Part shown: piece by piece, positions 9,414 through 17,741 of the stretch | How positions within the stretch are numbered: the first letter of the stretch is position 1 | Layout of the letters: every line of letters starts with the position of its first letter | Source of the DNA: Bacteroidales bacterium | Lineage (GTDB): Bacteria; Bacteroidota; Bacteroidia; Bacteroidales; Marinilabiliaceae | Assembly: GCA_900766825.1 (NCBI GenBank) | Contig: CAAFWU010000083.1 | Coordinates: 1 to 64,000 of the forward strand | Length of the DNA stretch: 64,000 nucleotides | Direction of reading: 5' to 3' | Position numbers and translations under genes: made by a program | The notes under the pieces: generated by a model | What the model was told of the DNA's origin: nothing | What the model saw: the letters and a program-made list of their open reading frames with translations, nothing else | The model's database searches: none

Positions 9414-10007
9414 CTAAAAGCCGTTGGGCACAAAATCGTCATTTTCTAAGCCACCGATTTCTTCACTATTTTCTTCAATGGTTTCGTGATCAGACGCTTC
9501 GGCTTGCGCTTCATTCAAAACGGTACGGAGGGCGGGTCGTATGGTGTCGAATGTAAAACCACGTTGCATGGCAAAGCGGACCAGCGAGGCATAGAGTTTC
9601 TGAGGGTCGTCTTGACGGGCGGTGCGGAGTTTGCTTTTTAGGGCACGGCAGAGTATTTGGTCCCACTCGTGAGGGAAGCCAGTACGGAAGGCCTCTATGG
9701 CATCGTCGGCTAAGTTGGGATCCACACCCTTCTGAATTAGATTGGTGCGCACCTTAATGGGACCCCAGCCAGAGAATCGAGCTTTGTCGCGGACATAGAG
9801 GGGGGCGTAGCGCGCATCGTCGATAAAACGCTCACCGACCAAACGGTCAGCCACCTCGTGGGCTTGCTGCTCCTCGAGACCCCACTGAAGGCATTTGTCC
9901 ACAGCCTCCTGACGGCACATCTCGGATGCCGAACAGAGCTGGGCCAACCTAAGCATGGCAGCCTCGGGCGAGAGGACTCGTTTGGGGGATTTGCGATTGA
10001 AGACCAT
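9414..10007 (-). CDS. recX: Regulatory protein RecX
   Basis: A 197-residue protein of the RecX family, which binds RecA filaments and modulates recombination. Visible features are the helical repeats with the RFIDDARYA motif and a GPIKVRTNLIQKGV stretch, both typical of RecX, followed by an acidic tail. The reading frame is open for 93 more codons upstream, but that part is Pro-rich and unlike RecX; the ATG at 10005-10007, giving MVFNRKSPKR, is the likely start. It is the last gene of rnpA-yidD-recX, 34 bp after yidD, and is followed by a strong terminator. A run of eight G (10030-10037) lies in the junction. Confidence 0.85.
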   Translation of the reverse strand: MVFNRKSPKRVLSPEAAMLRLAQLCSASEMCRQEAVDKCLQWGLEEQQAHEVADRLVGERFIDDARYAPLYVRDKARFSGWGPIKVRTNLIQKGVDPNLADDAIEAFRTGFPHEWDQILCRALKSKLRTARQDDPQKLYASLVRFAMQRGFTFDTIRPALRTVLNEAQAEASDHETIEENSEEIGGLENDDFVPNGF

Positions 10008-10041
10008 GAGGAGAGGAGATGTTGGGTAAGGGGGGGGAATG

Positions 10042-10323
10042 TTATGGTACGGGATCGTAGCCCGAGCCTCCCCAGGGTCCGCAACTGGCCAAGCGTTTGG
10101 CTGCGAGCCATGCCCCTTTGACGGGTCCATGCTTACGAATGGCCTGAATGGCATAGTTGGAGCATGTGGGCACGTAGCGGCAGGCTGGGGGCGTGAGGGG
10201 CGATATGCAGAGCTGATAGAACCGAATGGGGGCAATGAGAACGGTGCCTGCCACTCGCTTAAGGGTGGTGCGCTGGGGCTCGGCACTTTTGTTGGGCTCT
10301 GATGTTGGGGTTTGCTCAGACAT
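10042..10323 (-). CDS. yidD: Membrane protein insertion efficiency factor YidD
   Basis: A 93-residue protein. The core has an amphipathic helix, the PTCSNYA motif with conserved Cys, and the C-terminal CGPWGGSGYDPVP signature of YidD, which helps YidC/Oxa1-type insertion at the inner membrane. The chosen start (MSEQ, ATG at 10321-10323) overlaps the rnpA stop by 8 bp, as usual for rnpA-yidD pairs; a longer version starting at 10398 would lie inside rnpA. The N-terminal 25 residues are polar and family-unlike. Confidence 0.9.
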   Translation of the reverse strand: MSEQTPTSEPNKSAEPQRTTLKRVAGTVLIAPIRFYQLCISPLTPPACRYVPTCSNYAIQAIRKHGPVKGAWLAAKRLASCGPWGGSGYDPVP

Positions 10324-10798
10324 TGGGGATGTTGGCGTTGGTGGGAGCTGAGGTTTGGTCTTGCGGGGCTTTAAAATCTTGGGGAGCCTCTGCGGCAAAG
10401 GGGATGGTAATCTGGTTGCTTAGCTTATCCACAATTTGGCATATGGCGTGCTCCACAGCTTTGTAGTCGGGCATGCCCTTGCCCACAAAGACAAAGGCAA
10501 GACGAAACGCCATGTTTTGGGGGAGGGTTTGCAGGGCAGCATTGAGGGGGGCCCGGTTAAGTCTAAAGGCCTCACGCACGAGGCGTTTTACACGGTTGCG
10601 ATCCACGGCATGCTTAAACCTCTTTTTAGATACGCTGACCATGACACGACACACCTGTTCGCCAGAGCGCAGTGGGGCAAACGAGTAGATTGCACGCAGA
10701 GGATAGCGCGTGAATCCTTGTCCACTGACAAAAAGCTGTTCAATAGCCTTACTGCCGCATAGCTTCTGACTTTTGGGAAAGCGAAAAGGGTGGTCCAT
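10316..10798 (-). CDS. rnpA: Ribonuclease P protein component
   Basis: A 160-residue basic protein, the protein subunit of RNase P that matures tRNA 5' ends. The hallmark RNRVKRLVREAFR helix lies near residue 71, and the N-terminal FPKSQKLCGSKAIEQLF matches the family's opening. A C-terminal extension of about 40 polar residues goes beyond the usual 110-130 length. First gene of an operon with yidD and recX. A TAATTTTG element (10897-10904) about 100 bp upstream may be its promoter. There is no rpmH upstream, unlike in many other phyla. Confidence 0.93.
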   Translation of the reverse strand: MDHPFRFPKSQKLCGSKAIEQLFVSGQGFTRYPLRAIYSFAPLRSGEQVCRVMVSVSKKRFKHAVDRNRVKRLVREAFRLNRAPLNAALQTLPQNMAFRLAFVFVGKGMPDYKAVEHAICQIVDKLSNQITIPFAAEAPQDFKAPQDQTSAPTNANIPNV

Positions 10799-10896
10799 GG
10801 TTGGAGATTAAAAAAATCTGAGTTTATATTCACATTGCTTGACGCAAAGGAACGAGCAGTGGTGCCATAGCAACGCGACGTGCAATGTTTGAATGG

Positions 10897-10904
10897 CAAA
10901 ATTA
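10897..10904 (-). promoter_or_regulatory. Possible -7 element of rnpA operon
   Basis: The plus strand CAAAATTA reads TAATTTTG on the minus strand, a TAnnTTTG match about 100 bp upstream of rnpA. No convincing -33 box is present at the normal distance. Confidence 0.35.
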
Positions 10905-10971
10905 CAAAAGAAAGATAAAGAGAAAGCCACCTAAGCAGCGTTTTATGGCACACGTTTTGCAAATTATGTCA

Positions 10972-10979
10972 TATATTTG
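10972..10979 (+). promoter_or_regulatory. Possible -7 element upstream of rex
   Basis: TATATTTG followed by C matches the Bacteroidetes -7 consensus and lies in the 363-bp divergent gap between rnpA and rex. It would give a leader of about 175 nt. The -33 region is poor, so this is a candidate only. Nothing else is seen in the gap. Confidence 0.35.
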
Positions 10980-11161
10980 CAATTGCAACATTTTGTAATC
11001 TTTTTACAAAGTGGGTCTAAAAATCAGGAGAGAAATCCTGTATGCCAATTTAGACATGGAAACCCGTGGAATGAAGGCGCAGTGCCCCATAAGCCACAAG
11101 AAATCAGCCCCAGACACATAAGAACCCGAGCATCGGAAAACGAAGCACAAGAGACGCCACC

Positions 11162-11818
11162 ATGCAAAGCGAACAAGAAGTCGAGCAAGGCAAACGCGTA
11201 GCACTTGTACCCGAGCCAACCCTAAACAGGCTGCCCGTGTACCTAACCTACCTCAAGTTGGCCCGCAAGGACGGATTGAAATATATATCGAGCACCAAGA
11301 TGGCCCGCGAGATGGGGGTGGACCCCACTCAGGTGACCAAAGACTTGAGTCACACAGCCATTGTGGGCAAGACACGCGTGGGCTACGAGGTGGACTCGCT
11401 CATTGACGTTTTGGAGACCTTTCTTCGCTTCAACACAGTGGAGTACGGTTATTTGTTCGGGGCTGGTAGTTTGGGCACAGCCCTTCTGCTGGACCACGGT
11501 TTGGCACAGTTCGGCTTCCGCATCAAAGCAGCCTTCGACGTCAATCCAGACAAGATTGGGCTCAATATGGGTGGCACCACCATCTACGATTTGGCAGACT
11601 TTGGCAAGGTGCGCAAGCCCGATGTGCAGATTGGCATACTGACCGTGCCTGTGGATGTGGCTCAGCAAGTGGCCGACATCATGGTGCAAGGCGGACTGAA
11701 AGCCATATGGAACTTTACGGCCGTTCGCATTCGAGTGCCAGACGATGTGATTGTGCAAAACACATCGCTCTATGCCCATCTGGCCGTAATTTTCAACAGA
11801 TTACATGCCAAACAATAA
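11162..11818 (+). CDS. rex: Redox-sensing transcriptional repressor Rex
   Basis: A 218-residue DNA-binding protein that senses the NADH/NAD+ ratio. The N-terminal winged helix (about residues 15-85) includes ISSTKMAREMGVDPTQVTKD; the C-terminal Rossmann domain has GAGSLG near residue 101 and a domain-swap helix at the end. Length is typical. It is divergent from rnpA and followed 15 bp later by an exported protein gene, so it may be the first gene of a unit with 11834-12487. Its own operator cannot be named from this sequence. Confidence 0.93.
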   Translation: MQSEQEVEQGKRVALVPEPTLNRLPVYLTYLKLARKDGLKYISSTKMAREMGVDPTQVTKDLSHTAIVGKTRVGYEVDSLIDVLETFLRFNTVEYGYLFGAGSLGTALLLDHGLAQFGFRIKAAFDVNPDKIGLNMGGTTIYDLADFGKVRKPDVQIGILTVPVDVAQQVADIMVQGGLKAIWNFTAVRIRVPDDVIVQNTSLYAHLAVIFNRLHAKQ

Positions 11819-11833
11819 CCACACACAGCAACA

Positions 11834-12487
11834 ATGAGCAACAGAAAAACCCAAATGGCAACGAGGGCAATGATGACTCTCCTTGCTATGATAATAAGTT
11901 CCGTAACAGGTTCTGTGGCATGGGCACAAAGCACAGTGACTATAGCCACGGGAGACACCACTGTGACCATAACGGTCGACGGCAACAACGTGAACATTCA
12001 AGGCATTGTAAATGATGCCACGAGCAAGATTGCCACATCGGCCAAGAAGAGCAAAGATGACATAAAGGCCCTTGGCACCTCGGTTGGCAACAACGTTTCG
12101 GTAACGTGGAGCGAGAACATGAAGCCCGCCATCGACAGCATGAAAGCTGCCACCTATGCCCTTGTGCAGCAATTCATTGGTCCCAATGGAGAAAACGTGA
12201 ACGATGTGATGGCAGCCCTAACGAATTTGGTAGACTCAATTGCCACCAATTTTAAGACGGCGGCCGACAAAGTCACAGCCCAAAGCATTAAGGTACAGCA
12301 GCAAACAGCAGCCAAAGCACAGGCGGTAGCAAGCCAGCAAACCCAAACAACAAATCAACAGGTCAAACAGTTCACACAGCAGCAAGCCGACAGTCTGAAG
12401 ACCTACTTATATCAGGCTGTACAGGACATCAACTCGTTCATAGATGCCCTGAAAGCAGATACAGAAGCTAAGGATGGGACAAAATAG
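11834..12487 (+). CDS. Exported helical protein of unknown function
   Basis: A 217-residue protein with a signal peptide: basic start, hydrophobic run at about residues 12-29, AWAQ cleavage site. A short Thr/Val-rich segment follows (about 33-60), then a long Ala/Gln/Lys-rich helical region with heptad character (about 150-190, many QQ pairs). I do not recognise a family. It begins 15 bp after rex and is the first of three small exported proteins in a row (this, 12590-12931, 13094-13657). The location is periplasm or cell surface; no lipobox Cys is present. Confidence 0.65.
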   Translation: MSNRKTQMATRAMMTLLAMIISSVTGSVAWAQSTVTIATGDTTVTITVDGNNVNIQGIVNDATSKIATSAKKSKDDIKALGTSVGNNVSVTWSENMKPAIDSMKAATYALVQQFIGPNGENVNDVMAALTNLVDSIATNFKTAADKVTAQSIKVQQQTAAKAQAVASQQTQTTNQQVKQFTQQQADSLKTYLYQAVQDINSFIDALKADTEAKDGTK

Positions 12488-12589
12488 AAAACACTCCCAT
12501 AAAGCTTTTACGTCAAAGCAGATAGACCTGATGCGATGCTAAAGCTCAGATTCAAACAAGAAAAACAACAAGCTAAAACAAAGAAAACC

Positions 12590-12931
12590 ATGAAGAAAAC
12601 TCTCATCTCGCTGGCCGCAGTGGTTCTGATGCTCGCAGCCGCAAGCTCCATGAGTGCTCAGACAACAAGCAAAGGGCGTAGGACTGCAAAGACAACCACC
12701 ACGACCCAGACAACCCAAGCGTCGGCAGCAACACCAGCCGCTACCGATAACTCGAAGACAACGCTCAAGACAACTGACAGTGGTAAGACAACGCTCAAGA
12801 CAACAGACAACGGCAAGACAACACTCAAGACAACTGACAGTGGTAAGACAACGCTCAAGACAACCGACAAAGGTAAGACGACGTTGAAGACCACAGATAA
12901 CGGCAAGACTACCCTCAAGACCGCAAAATAG
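12590..12931 (+). CDS. Exported Thr/Lys-rich tandem-repeat protein
   Basis: A 113-residue protein. The ATG at 12590 gives a clean signal peptide (MKKTLISLAAVVLMLAAASS, then MSAQ); an in-frame ATG at 12536 would put 18 basic residues before it and is less likely. After a short Thr-rich linker come six tandem 10-residue units of the form xGKTTLKTTD up to the stop codon. Charge is strongly positive. I know no family; such repeats suggest a cell-wall, polyanion or LPS-binding surface protein, which is inference. Its neighbours are two other exported proteins. Confidence 0.6.
   Translation: MKKTLISLAAVVLMLAAASSMSAQTTSKGRRTAKTTTTTQTTQASAATPAATDNSKTTLKTTDSGKTTLKTTDNGKTTLKTTDSGKTTLKTTDKGKTTLKTTDNGKTTLKTAK
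12749..12928 (+). repeat. Six tandem 30-bp repeats inside a coding region
   Basis: Six consecutive 30-bp units, each encoding a decapeptide around KTTLKTTD. Units 2 and 4 are nearly identical, and units 5 and 6 carry synonymous changes (acg/acc, aag/ttg-aag). Copy number changes would keep the reading frame. Confidence 0.9.
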
Positions 12932-12999
12932 CTCAGCCCCCCCTAATAAAAAAGGGTGACATTGAGCAAGCATCTGCGGAATTGAACAAAATGAAACAA

Positions 13000-13045
13000 T
13001 GAGCCCATTGTCTAAGCCAACAGACAAGCGAGGGCAATGGGCTCA
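13000..13045 (+). terminator. Inverted repeat after the repeat protein
   Basis: An 11-bp stem (13000-13010 with 13035-13045; core GAGCCCATTG/CAATGGGCTC) with a 24-nt loop. There is no T run on either side, so it may be a weak or factor-assisted terminator, or an RNA-stabilising hairpin, between the exported-protein genes. Confidence 0.4.
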
Positions 13046-13093
13046 CTTACATAGCATAGTCACATAAAAAAACACAACATTCCCCATCAGACG

Positions 13094-13657
13094 ATGAAAA
13101 AGAATTGTTTCACAGCCATGGTAGGCATGGCAGCCATGGCCAGCGCCATGATGTTCACTTCCAACTCAGATGCCCAAAGCCAAGTAAAAACAGCCTTGGA
13201 CCAAAAGCTTGCGCAAGCTGCCCAGAGTTTGGAGAACATTGAGCAAAAAATTGCCTCTGCCGACTCCACCCGTGCCGTTGCCGAGCAAAAAATAAAGGAG
13301 TGCAAGCAAAAGGAGACCGATGCCAAGGCAGCCCTCGACTCGCTGAACAACGACATCAAGCAGCGCCGCAAAGAGTACAAAGAGTACCTAAAATCTAAGG
13401 ACGCCGACGTTCGCAAAGAGGCCACCCAAAACCTCAAGAGCGCCGAGAGCGAGTATCAGCAGAAGGTTAAAGAGTTCAACAAGAAGATCCAGAGCGCTCA
13501 GACCGAGGCCACAAAAGCCAACGCCAGCGTAGAGAAGGCAAAGCAGACATCATCTACCTGGGAGAAGAAAAAAGAGGAGGCCAACGAAAAGTATGAGCAG
13601 ATAAAGACCCAGATAGAGAACGCCAAGAGTTCTGCAACAAGCAAGAAAAAGAAATAA
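13094..13657 (+). CDS. Exported coiled-coil protein
   Basis: A 187-residue protein with a signal peptide ending near SDAQ (residue about 28) and, after it, an almost unbroken Lys/Glu/Ala/Gln-rich helical region to the C terminus with heptad spacing, ending in KKKK. No enzymatic motif and no lipobox. I do not recognise the family; periplasmic coiled-coil spacer or adaptor is the most that can be inferred. Third of three small exported proteins downstream of rex. A run of eight C follows the stop (13665-13672). Confidence 0.65.
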   Translation: MKKNCFTAMVGMAAMASAMMFTSNSDAQSQVKTALDQKLAQAAQSLENIEQKIASADSTRAVAEQKIKECKQKETDAKAALDSLNNDIKQRRKEYKEYLKSKDADVRKEATQNLKSAESEYQQKVKEFNKKIQSAQTEATKANASVEKAKQTSSTWEKKKEEANEKYEQIKTQIENAKSSATSKKKK

Positions 13658-13746
13658 GTTATAGCCCCCCCCACCCCAAAAATAAATTAGGGAAAAGCGA
13701 GACAGTCAAAGAGAAGAGTGGAGACTGACAAAAAGCGACCAAACAG

Positions 13747-14415
13747 ATGGGCAAAGTAATATTTATCAGCGGCATGGACACCGACGCAGGCAAGACCTAC
13801 GTAACCAGCCGATTGGCCAAGCAAGCCATGGACCAAGGGGTTAACGTTATAACCCAGAAACCCGTTCAGACGGGCTGCACCACTGTGGCCGAGGACCTCG
13901 AAGAGCACCGACGTGTGATGGGCACAGGTCTTTTGCCCATCGATGCCAATGGTCCCACTTGCACCTATCTGTTCCGCAAACCAGCCTCACCCGCTTTGGC
14001 TGCTCGATTGGAGGGTCAGCGCATCGACACCACCAAGATAGATCAGGACACCGCAACATTGGCCAACCAATATGAGCTGGTGCTGCAAGAGGGAGCAGGC
14101 GGTCTCATGGTGCCCCTCAACGAGAGCGAGCTAACCATAGACTACGTGGCGGAGCGGCATATGCCCCTCATTTTGGTGGTGTCGTCGCGCCTTGGGAGCA
14201 TAAACCATGCCCTACTGAGCATCGAGGCTTGCAAACATCACGGCATAGACCTTAGGCTCGTAATTTTCAACCGATTGCCACAGGACGACACCGTCATGGC
14301 CGACGATGCCCTTATGGAAATACGCCGTCGGGCTCAAAACATATACCCAGGGCTCCGCACCATAGACTTTGGCAACAGCGAAGAGAGGAACCACATCGAC
14401 CTCATGGCACTGTGA
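13747..14415 (+). CDS. bioD: ATP-dependent dethiobiotin synthetase
   Basis: A 222-residue cytoplasmic enzyme closing the ureido ring of dethiobiotin from 7,8-diaminopelargonate, CO2 and ATP. The P-loop GMDTDAGKTYV starts at residue 9, the switch-like QKPVQTG follows, and EGAGGLMVPL near 117 is the conserved BioD motif. Length is standard. It stands alone: no other biotin gene is in the window. The start ATG follows a 75-bp gap after a C8 run. Confidence 0.92.
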   Translation: MGKVIFISGMDTDAGKTYVTSRLAKQAMDQGVNVITQKPVQTGCTTVAEDLEEHRRVMGTGLLPIDANGPTCTYLFRKPASPALAARLEGQRIDTTKIDQDTATLANQYELVLQEGAGGLMVPLNESELTIDYVAERHMPLILVVSSRLGSINHALLSIEACKHHGIDLRLVIFNRLPQDDTVMADDALMEIRRRAQNIYPGLRTIDFGNSEERNHIDLMAL

Positions 14416-14483
14416 GGATGTGGGAAATAGAAACGACCTTGCCACAAACTTATGAGATTAACTTTTGATTTTACACTAACACA

Positions 14484-15656
14484 TTGAATGCCATATTATT
14501 CTGCATAATCTTTGCACTCTTTTTGGTTGCCAGTGGCTACATTGCCATGCGCATATGCCGCATGTTCAAGTACCGACCAAGGAGTTGGCGCATAGGTGTT
14601 TGGATTGCAATATTGCTTCTGGACTTCAGTTTCTTCTTGGTACGCTATGCTACAAGTGTGTTGCCCCTATGGATGGGCAGCGCCATATATGTGGTGTCCA
14701 CAACATGGATGCCCATGGTGCTCTACACCACACTTGTGATGGTGGTGCTGGACGTGTTTCGCAATATGATGATTGTGTCGGGCTACCACAAGCCCTACCA
14801 CACTCCTCTGATTGTGAAAACCAGCTTGATTGCAGCCATTGCCGCCCTCTTTATTGGTCATCTGACGGCCACAGATCCAGTGGAGGTCAAATACCACGTC
14901 TGCACCGACAAGATGCCCGACACGGCAACATATCGCATTGCCATGGTATCGGACATACACATGGGCTATACCATTGACAAAGAGGACGTTCAGGATATGG
15001 TGGACATAATTAACGGCATGGACGCCGACATGGTGCTTATATGTGGCGACCTTATAGATGGGGACCTGCGCCCCGTGATTGAGGAGGATATGGGCAGACC
15101 TCTGTCGGGGCTCAAGGCTGAGTTAGGAACTTTTGCCGTCATGGGCAACCACGAATATATTGACAACAGCGAGGAGGCTCTGCACTACTTAGCTGGCATT
15201 GAAAAATTAACCATGCTGCGCGACACAATGGTGGACGTGGGACCCTTCCGCCTCGTTGGGCGCGACGACATATCAAAGCAGCAACGCACAGGTCATGCTC
15301 GCAAACAGATAGAAGACTACGTAACAGACAGCGTGTGGGCCGCGCAATACACCATTGTTATGGACCATCAACCAGCGTCCATTGACGAGGCCAAGGAGCA
15401 GAACGTCGACTTGGTGCTGAGTGGGCATACCCACGCTGGGCAAGTATGGCCTATGCGCCTCTTTACAAGGCACTTATACTCGCTGGACTATGGCCAGGCT
15501 TGCTACGGCGTCACCACAGCCATTGTGACATCGGGCTACGGATCATGGGGACCGCGAGTGCGACTGGGCAGCCAAGCCGAAGTGGTGCTCATTGAAATAA
15601 GGGGTACTCAGACTCAAAAGCCAAATGTCTGCCAAACCGACGAGGCTAACATATGA
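14484..15656 (+). CDS. Membrane-anchored metallophosphoesterase
   Basis: A 390-residue protein. Residues 1-130 form four hydrophobic helices. The C-terminal calcineurin-like phosphoesterase domain has all metal motifs: SDIHMG, GDLIDGD, MGNHEY and SGHTHAGQ. It belongs to the YkuE/YaeI-like group, some of which act on lipid A precursors or membrane phospholipid-related substrates; the substrate here is unknown. The only usable start is TTG at 14484: an in-frame stop lies at 14466 and no ATG precedes the first helix. The active domain follows the last helix. Confidence 0.85.
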   Translation: MNAILFCIIFALFLVASGYIAMRICRMFKYRPRSWRIGVWIAILLLDFSFFLVRYATSVLPLWMGSAIYVVSTTWMPMVLYTTLVMVVLDVFRNMMIVSGYHKPYHTPLIVKTSLIAAIAALFIGHLTATDPVEVKYHVCTDKMPDTATYRIAMVSDIHMGYTIDKEDVQDMVDIINGMDADMVLICGDLIDGDLRPVIEEDMGRPLSGLKAELGTFAVMGNHEYIDNSEEALHYLAGIEKLTMLRDTMVDVGPFRLVGRDDISKQQRTGHARKQIEDYVTDSVWAAQYTIVMDHQPASIDEAKEQNVDLVLSGHTHAGQVWPMRLFTRHLYSLDYGQACYGVTTAIVTSGYGSWGPRVRLGSQAEVVLIEIRGTQTQKPNVCQTDEANI

Positions 15657-15785
15657 TGGATTAGTGGGCTTAAGCTAAAAGGCAAAAAAGAAAAGATAAA
15701 TATTAGACAATAGGTTAGACAAGGTTCCACAATAGGACCAACAATAGAATAAACAACAGAACCAAGAACAAAAGAAGAGAAAGAG

Positions 15786-16406
15786 ATGTCTGGGGGACAA
15801 TACTCATCGCAGCTATTAGACAACGCCGTACAGCAATTTGCCAAATTGCCAGGCATAGGGAAAAAGACAGCACTCCGCTTGGTGCTCCACTTGCTGCGCC
15901 AAGAAAAAGAGGAGGTGGCGCTGTTCACCGAAGCTGTGCGTGCCGTGCGCAACGACATACGCTACTGCCATGTGTGCCGCAACATATCGGACACCGACAC
16001 ATGCGACATCTGCGCAAACGAGCGTAGGGACCACCGCACCATATGTGTTGTGGAGACAGTGCGAGACGTGATGGCCATAGAGAGCACTCACCAATATAAT
16101 GGCGTATACCACGTGCTGGGCGGAGTGATATCTCCCATGGACGGCATAGGTCCCGAGGATTTGGAGATAGCCGCTCTGGAACAACGCATTGCAGCCAAAG
16201 AGGCCGACGAGGTTATTTTGGCACTGAGCACAACCATGGAGGGTGACACAACAAACTTCTTCATATTCAAGAAAATAGCACCATATGGTATAAAGGTTAG
16301 CACCATTGCACGCGGAGTGGCTGTGGGCGACGAGCTGGAGTATGCTGACGAGGTGACACTTGGGCGGTCAATTGTGAACCGAGTTCCTTTTGAGCAAACG
16401 ACCTAA
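15786..16406 (+). CDS. recR: Recombination protein RecR
   Basis: A 206-residue DNA repair protein that acts with RecO and RecF to load RecA on gapped DNA. In order: helix-hairpin-helix (LPGIGKKTA near residue 19), a zinc finger with CHVC and CDIC, then a Toprim domain with VVET and LGGVISPMDG. Length is right for the family. It is followed 150 bp later by a four-helix membrane protein, a pairing I associate with Bacteroides recR loci. Confidence 0.95.
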   Translation: MSGGQYSSQLLDNAVQQFAKLPGIGKKTALRLVLHLLRQEKEEVALFTEAVRAVRNDIRYCHVCRNISDTDTCDICANERRDHRTICVVETVRDVMAIESTHQYNGVYHVLGGVISPMDGIGPEDLEIAALEQRIAAKEADEVILALSTTMEGDTTNFFIFKKIAPYGIKVSTIARGVAVGDELEYADEVTLGRSIVNRVPFEQTT

Positions 16407-16422
16407 ATTGAGCAAAAAAAGC

Positions 16423-16430
16423 TATATTTG
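16423..16430 (+). promoter_or_regulatory. Possible -7 element downstream of recR
   Basis: TATATTTG followed by C matches TAnnTTTGC and would start a transcript about 120 nt before the membrane gene at 16558. No -33 box is at the expected distance. Confidence 0.35.
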
Positions 16431-16557
16431 CGGCGGCTAAGAAGCAAACAAAACGAAAGTTGCATAACCACTTACGCCAACAAAAAATAAAAAGCTAAGC
16501 AGAGCACATGGACTCAACAACACACGCCAAGGCTCTGCTAATGAACCAAATAAACGA

Positions 16558-16983
16558 ATGAACGAACTACTCTCTCGCCTTAAAGGCTTCTACCTTAAGA
16601 CGACACTGCCCGCTTTGGGCATATTTTGCATAGGGTGCATTGTGGTGCAGATACGCGGACTGGAAGCCGACTACAACTTCTCGTATATTCCCATGATTAT
16701 ACTGCTGATACTCACCTTTGTTGTGGTATTGGCCACGTCGTTCTACATGCGCCGAAGCATAATGAAATGCAAGGATAAGGAGGAGGCTGAGCGCGTAAAG
16801 ATCTACGAACCCGCCTACCGCATACGCATAGCATACCTCTCTTGCGTTCTCATAATGACAGCTCCTGTCTACATTGCCACATCTGACACCAACGCAGCCT
16901 ATGTTGGTCTTATCGTGGCCATGGTTATAGCACTCTGCTACCCCACCAAAACATTCATCAAAAACGCCTTTGAGGACGAATAG
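16558..16983 (+). CDS. Four-helix membrane protein of unknown function
   Basis: A 141-residue protein with hydrophobic helices at about residues 15-33, 43-65, 92-110 and 112-130, and a charged cytoplasmic loop (KCKDKEEAERVK) between the second and third. No known motif. It follows recR and precedes a HAD phosphatase by 40 bp, so it may share their transcript. Confidence 0.7.
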   Translation: MNELLSRLKGFYLKTTLPALGIFCIGCIVVQIRGLEADYNFSYIPMIILLILTFVVVLATSFYMRRSIMKCKDKEEAERVKIYEPAYRIRIAYLSCVLIMTAPVYIATSDTNAAYVGLIVAMVIALCYPTKTFIKNAFEDE

Positions 16984-17023
16984 CAGAGCAAGAGCAAAAA
17001 TATAGCATACCACAAAAACTAAG

Positions 17024-17479
17024 ATGCTCGAGACCAGAAAGATAGCCGTGGACTTCGACGGCACCATTGTAGAAAATCAATACCCTGCCATTGGCAAGGA
17101 ACGCCCCTTTGCTCTGCAGACCCTTAGGGCCTTGCAGGAACATGGCTTTGTGCTGATACTCTGGACATGCCGCGTAGGCAAAGAGTTGGAAGAGGCTGTG
17201 GAGTTCTGCAAAAAGGGCGGGGTGGAGTTCTATGGTGTAAACGAAAACTTCGATGGCGAGATAAACTCGAGCAAAGGCGAGGGGGTGGTGCGTAAGATTG
17301 ATGCCGACATCTACATTGACGACCGCAACTACGGTGGCTTGCCATCTTGGGGACAGATATATCAGGACCTGATAAATGGCAACGGCAATAAGGAGGATGG
17401 ACAAAAAGATGAAAATGGTGCAAACGGCAGAAAACCAGGAGTATTGAATAGAATTGTCTCTTCACTCTTGGGGCACTAA
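17024..17479 (+). CDS. Small HAD-superfamily hydrolase
   Basis: A 151-residue cytoplasmic protein with the HAD motifs: nucleophile DFDGT at about residue 10, LWTCR as motif II, and a terminal acidic pair in IDDRN. It has no large cap domain, so it resembles the minimal BT0820-type phosphatases of Bacteroides. The substrate is unknown. About 25 residues of polar linker and a short hydrophobic C-terminal helix follow the core. Confidence 0.82.
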   Translation: MLETRKIAVDFDGTIVENQYPAIGKERPFALQTLRALQEHGFVLILWTCRVGKELEEAVEFCKKGGVEFYGVNENFDGEINSSKGEGVVRKIDADIYIDDRNYGGLPSWGQIYQDLINGNGNKEDGQKDENGANGRKPGVLNRIVSSLLGH

Positions 17480-17741
17480 ATACTTTTTTGCCACAAAAGG
17501 GCAATAAAAAAGAGACACTGGCGTTATAGATTAAGTAAAGACTAACTATGTTCGGTAAAAATTAACTGTGAGACGAGAGGTACATTGCAAAAAGCGCAAA
17601 CGTTTCCCAATGTAACAATCATAGCAGAAGACTTGACCTAACATATTGGCTAAAGCGCACATAACGAAACCAAAATAAACTCAGCAAAGTCCTCTTAAAT
17701 AGACAGGGGCAAGACAGAGGCCACAGGGCACAATATTAATT

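Noticed and set aside
9190..9414. 74-codon frame on minus after recX
   Set aside because: It spans the recX terminator hairpin and its T tract, and the translation has no signal or family feature.
12749..12928. CRISPR-like array
   Set aside because: The 30-bp units are contiguous with no spacers and encode an in-frame decapeptide repeat.
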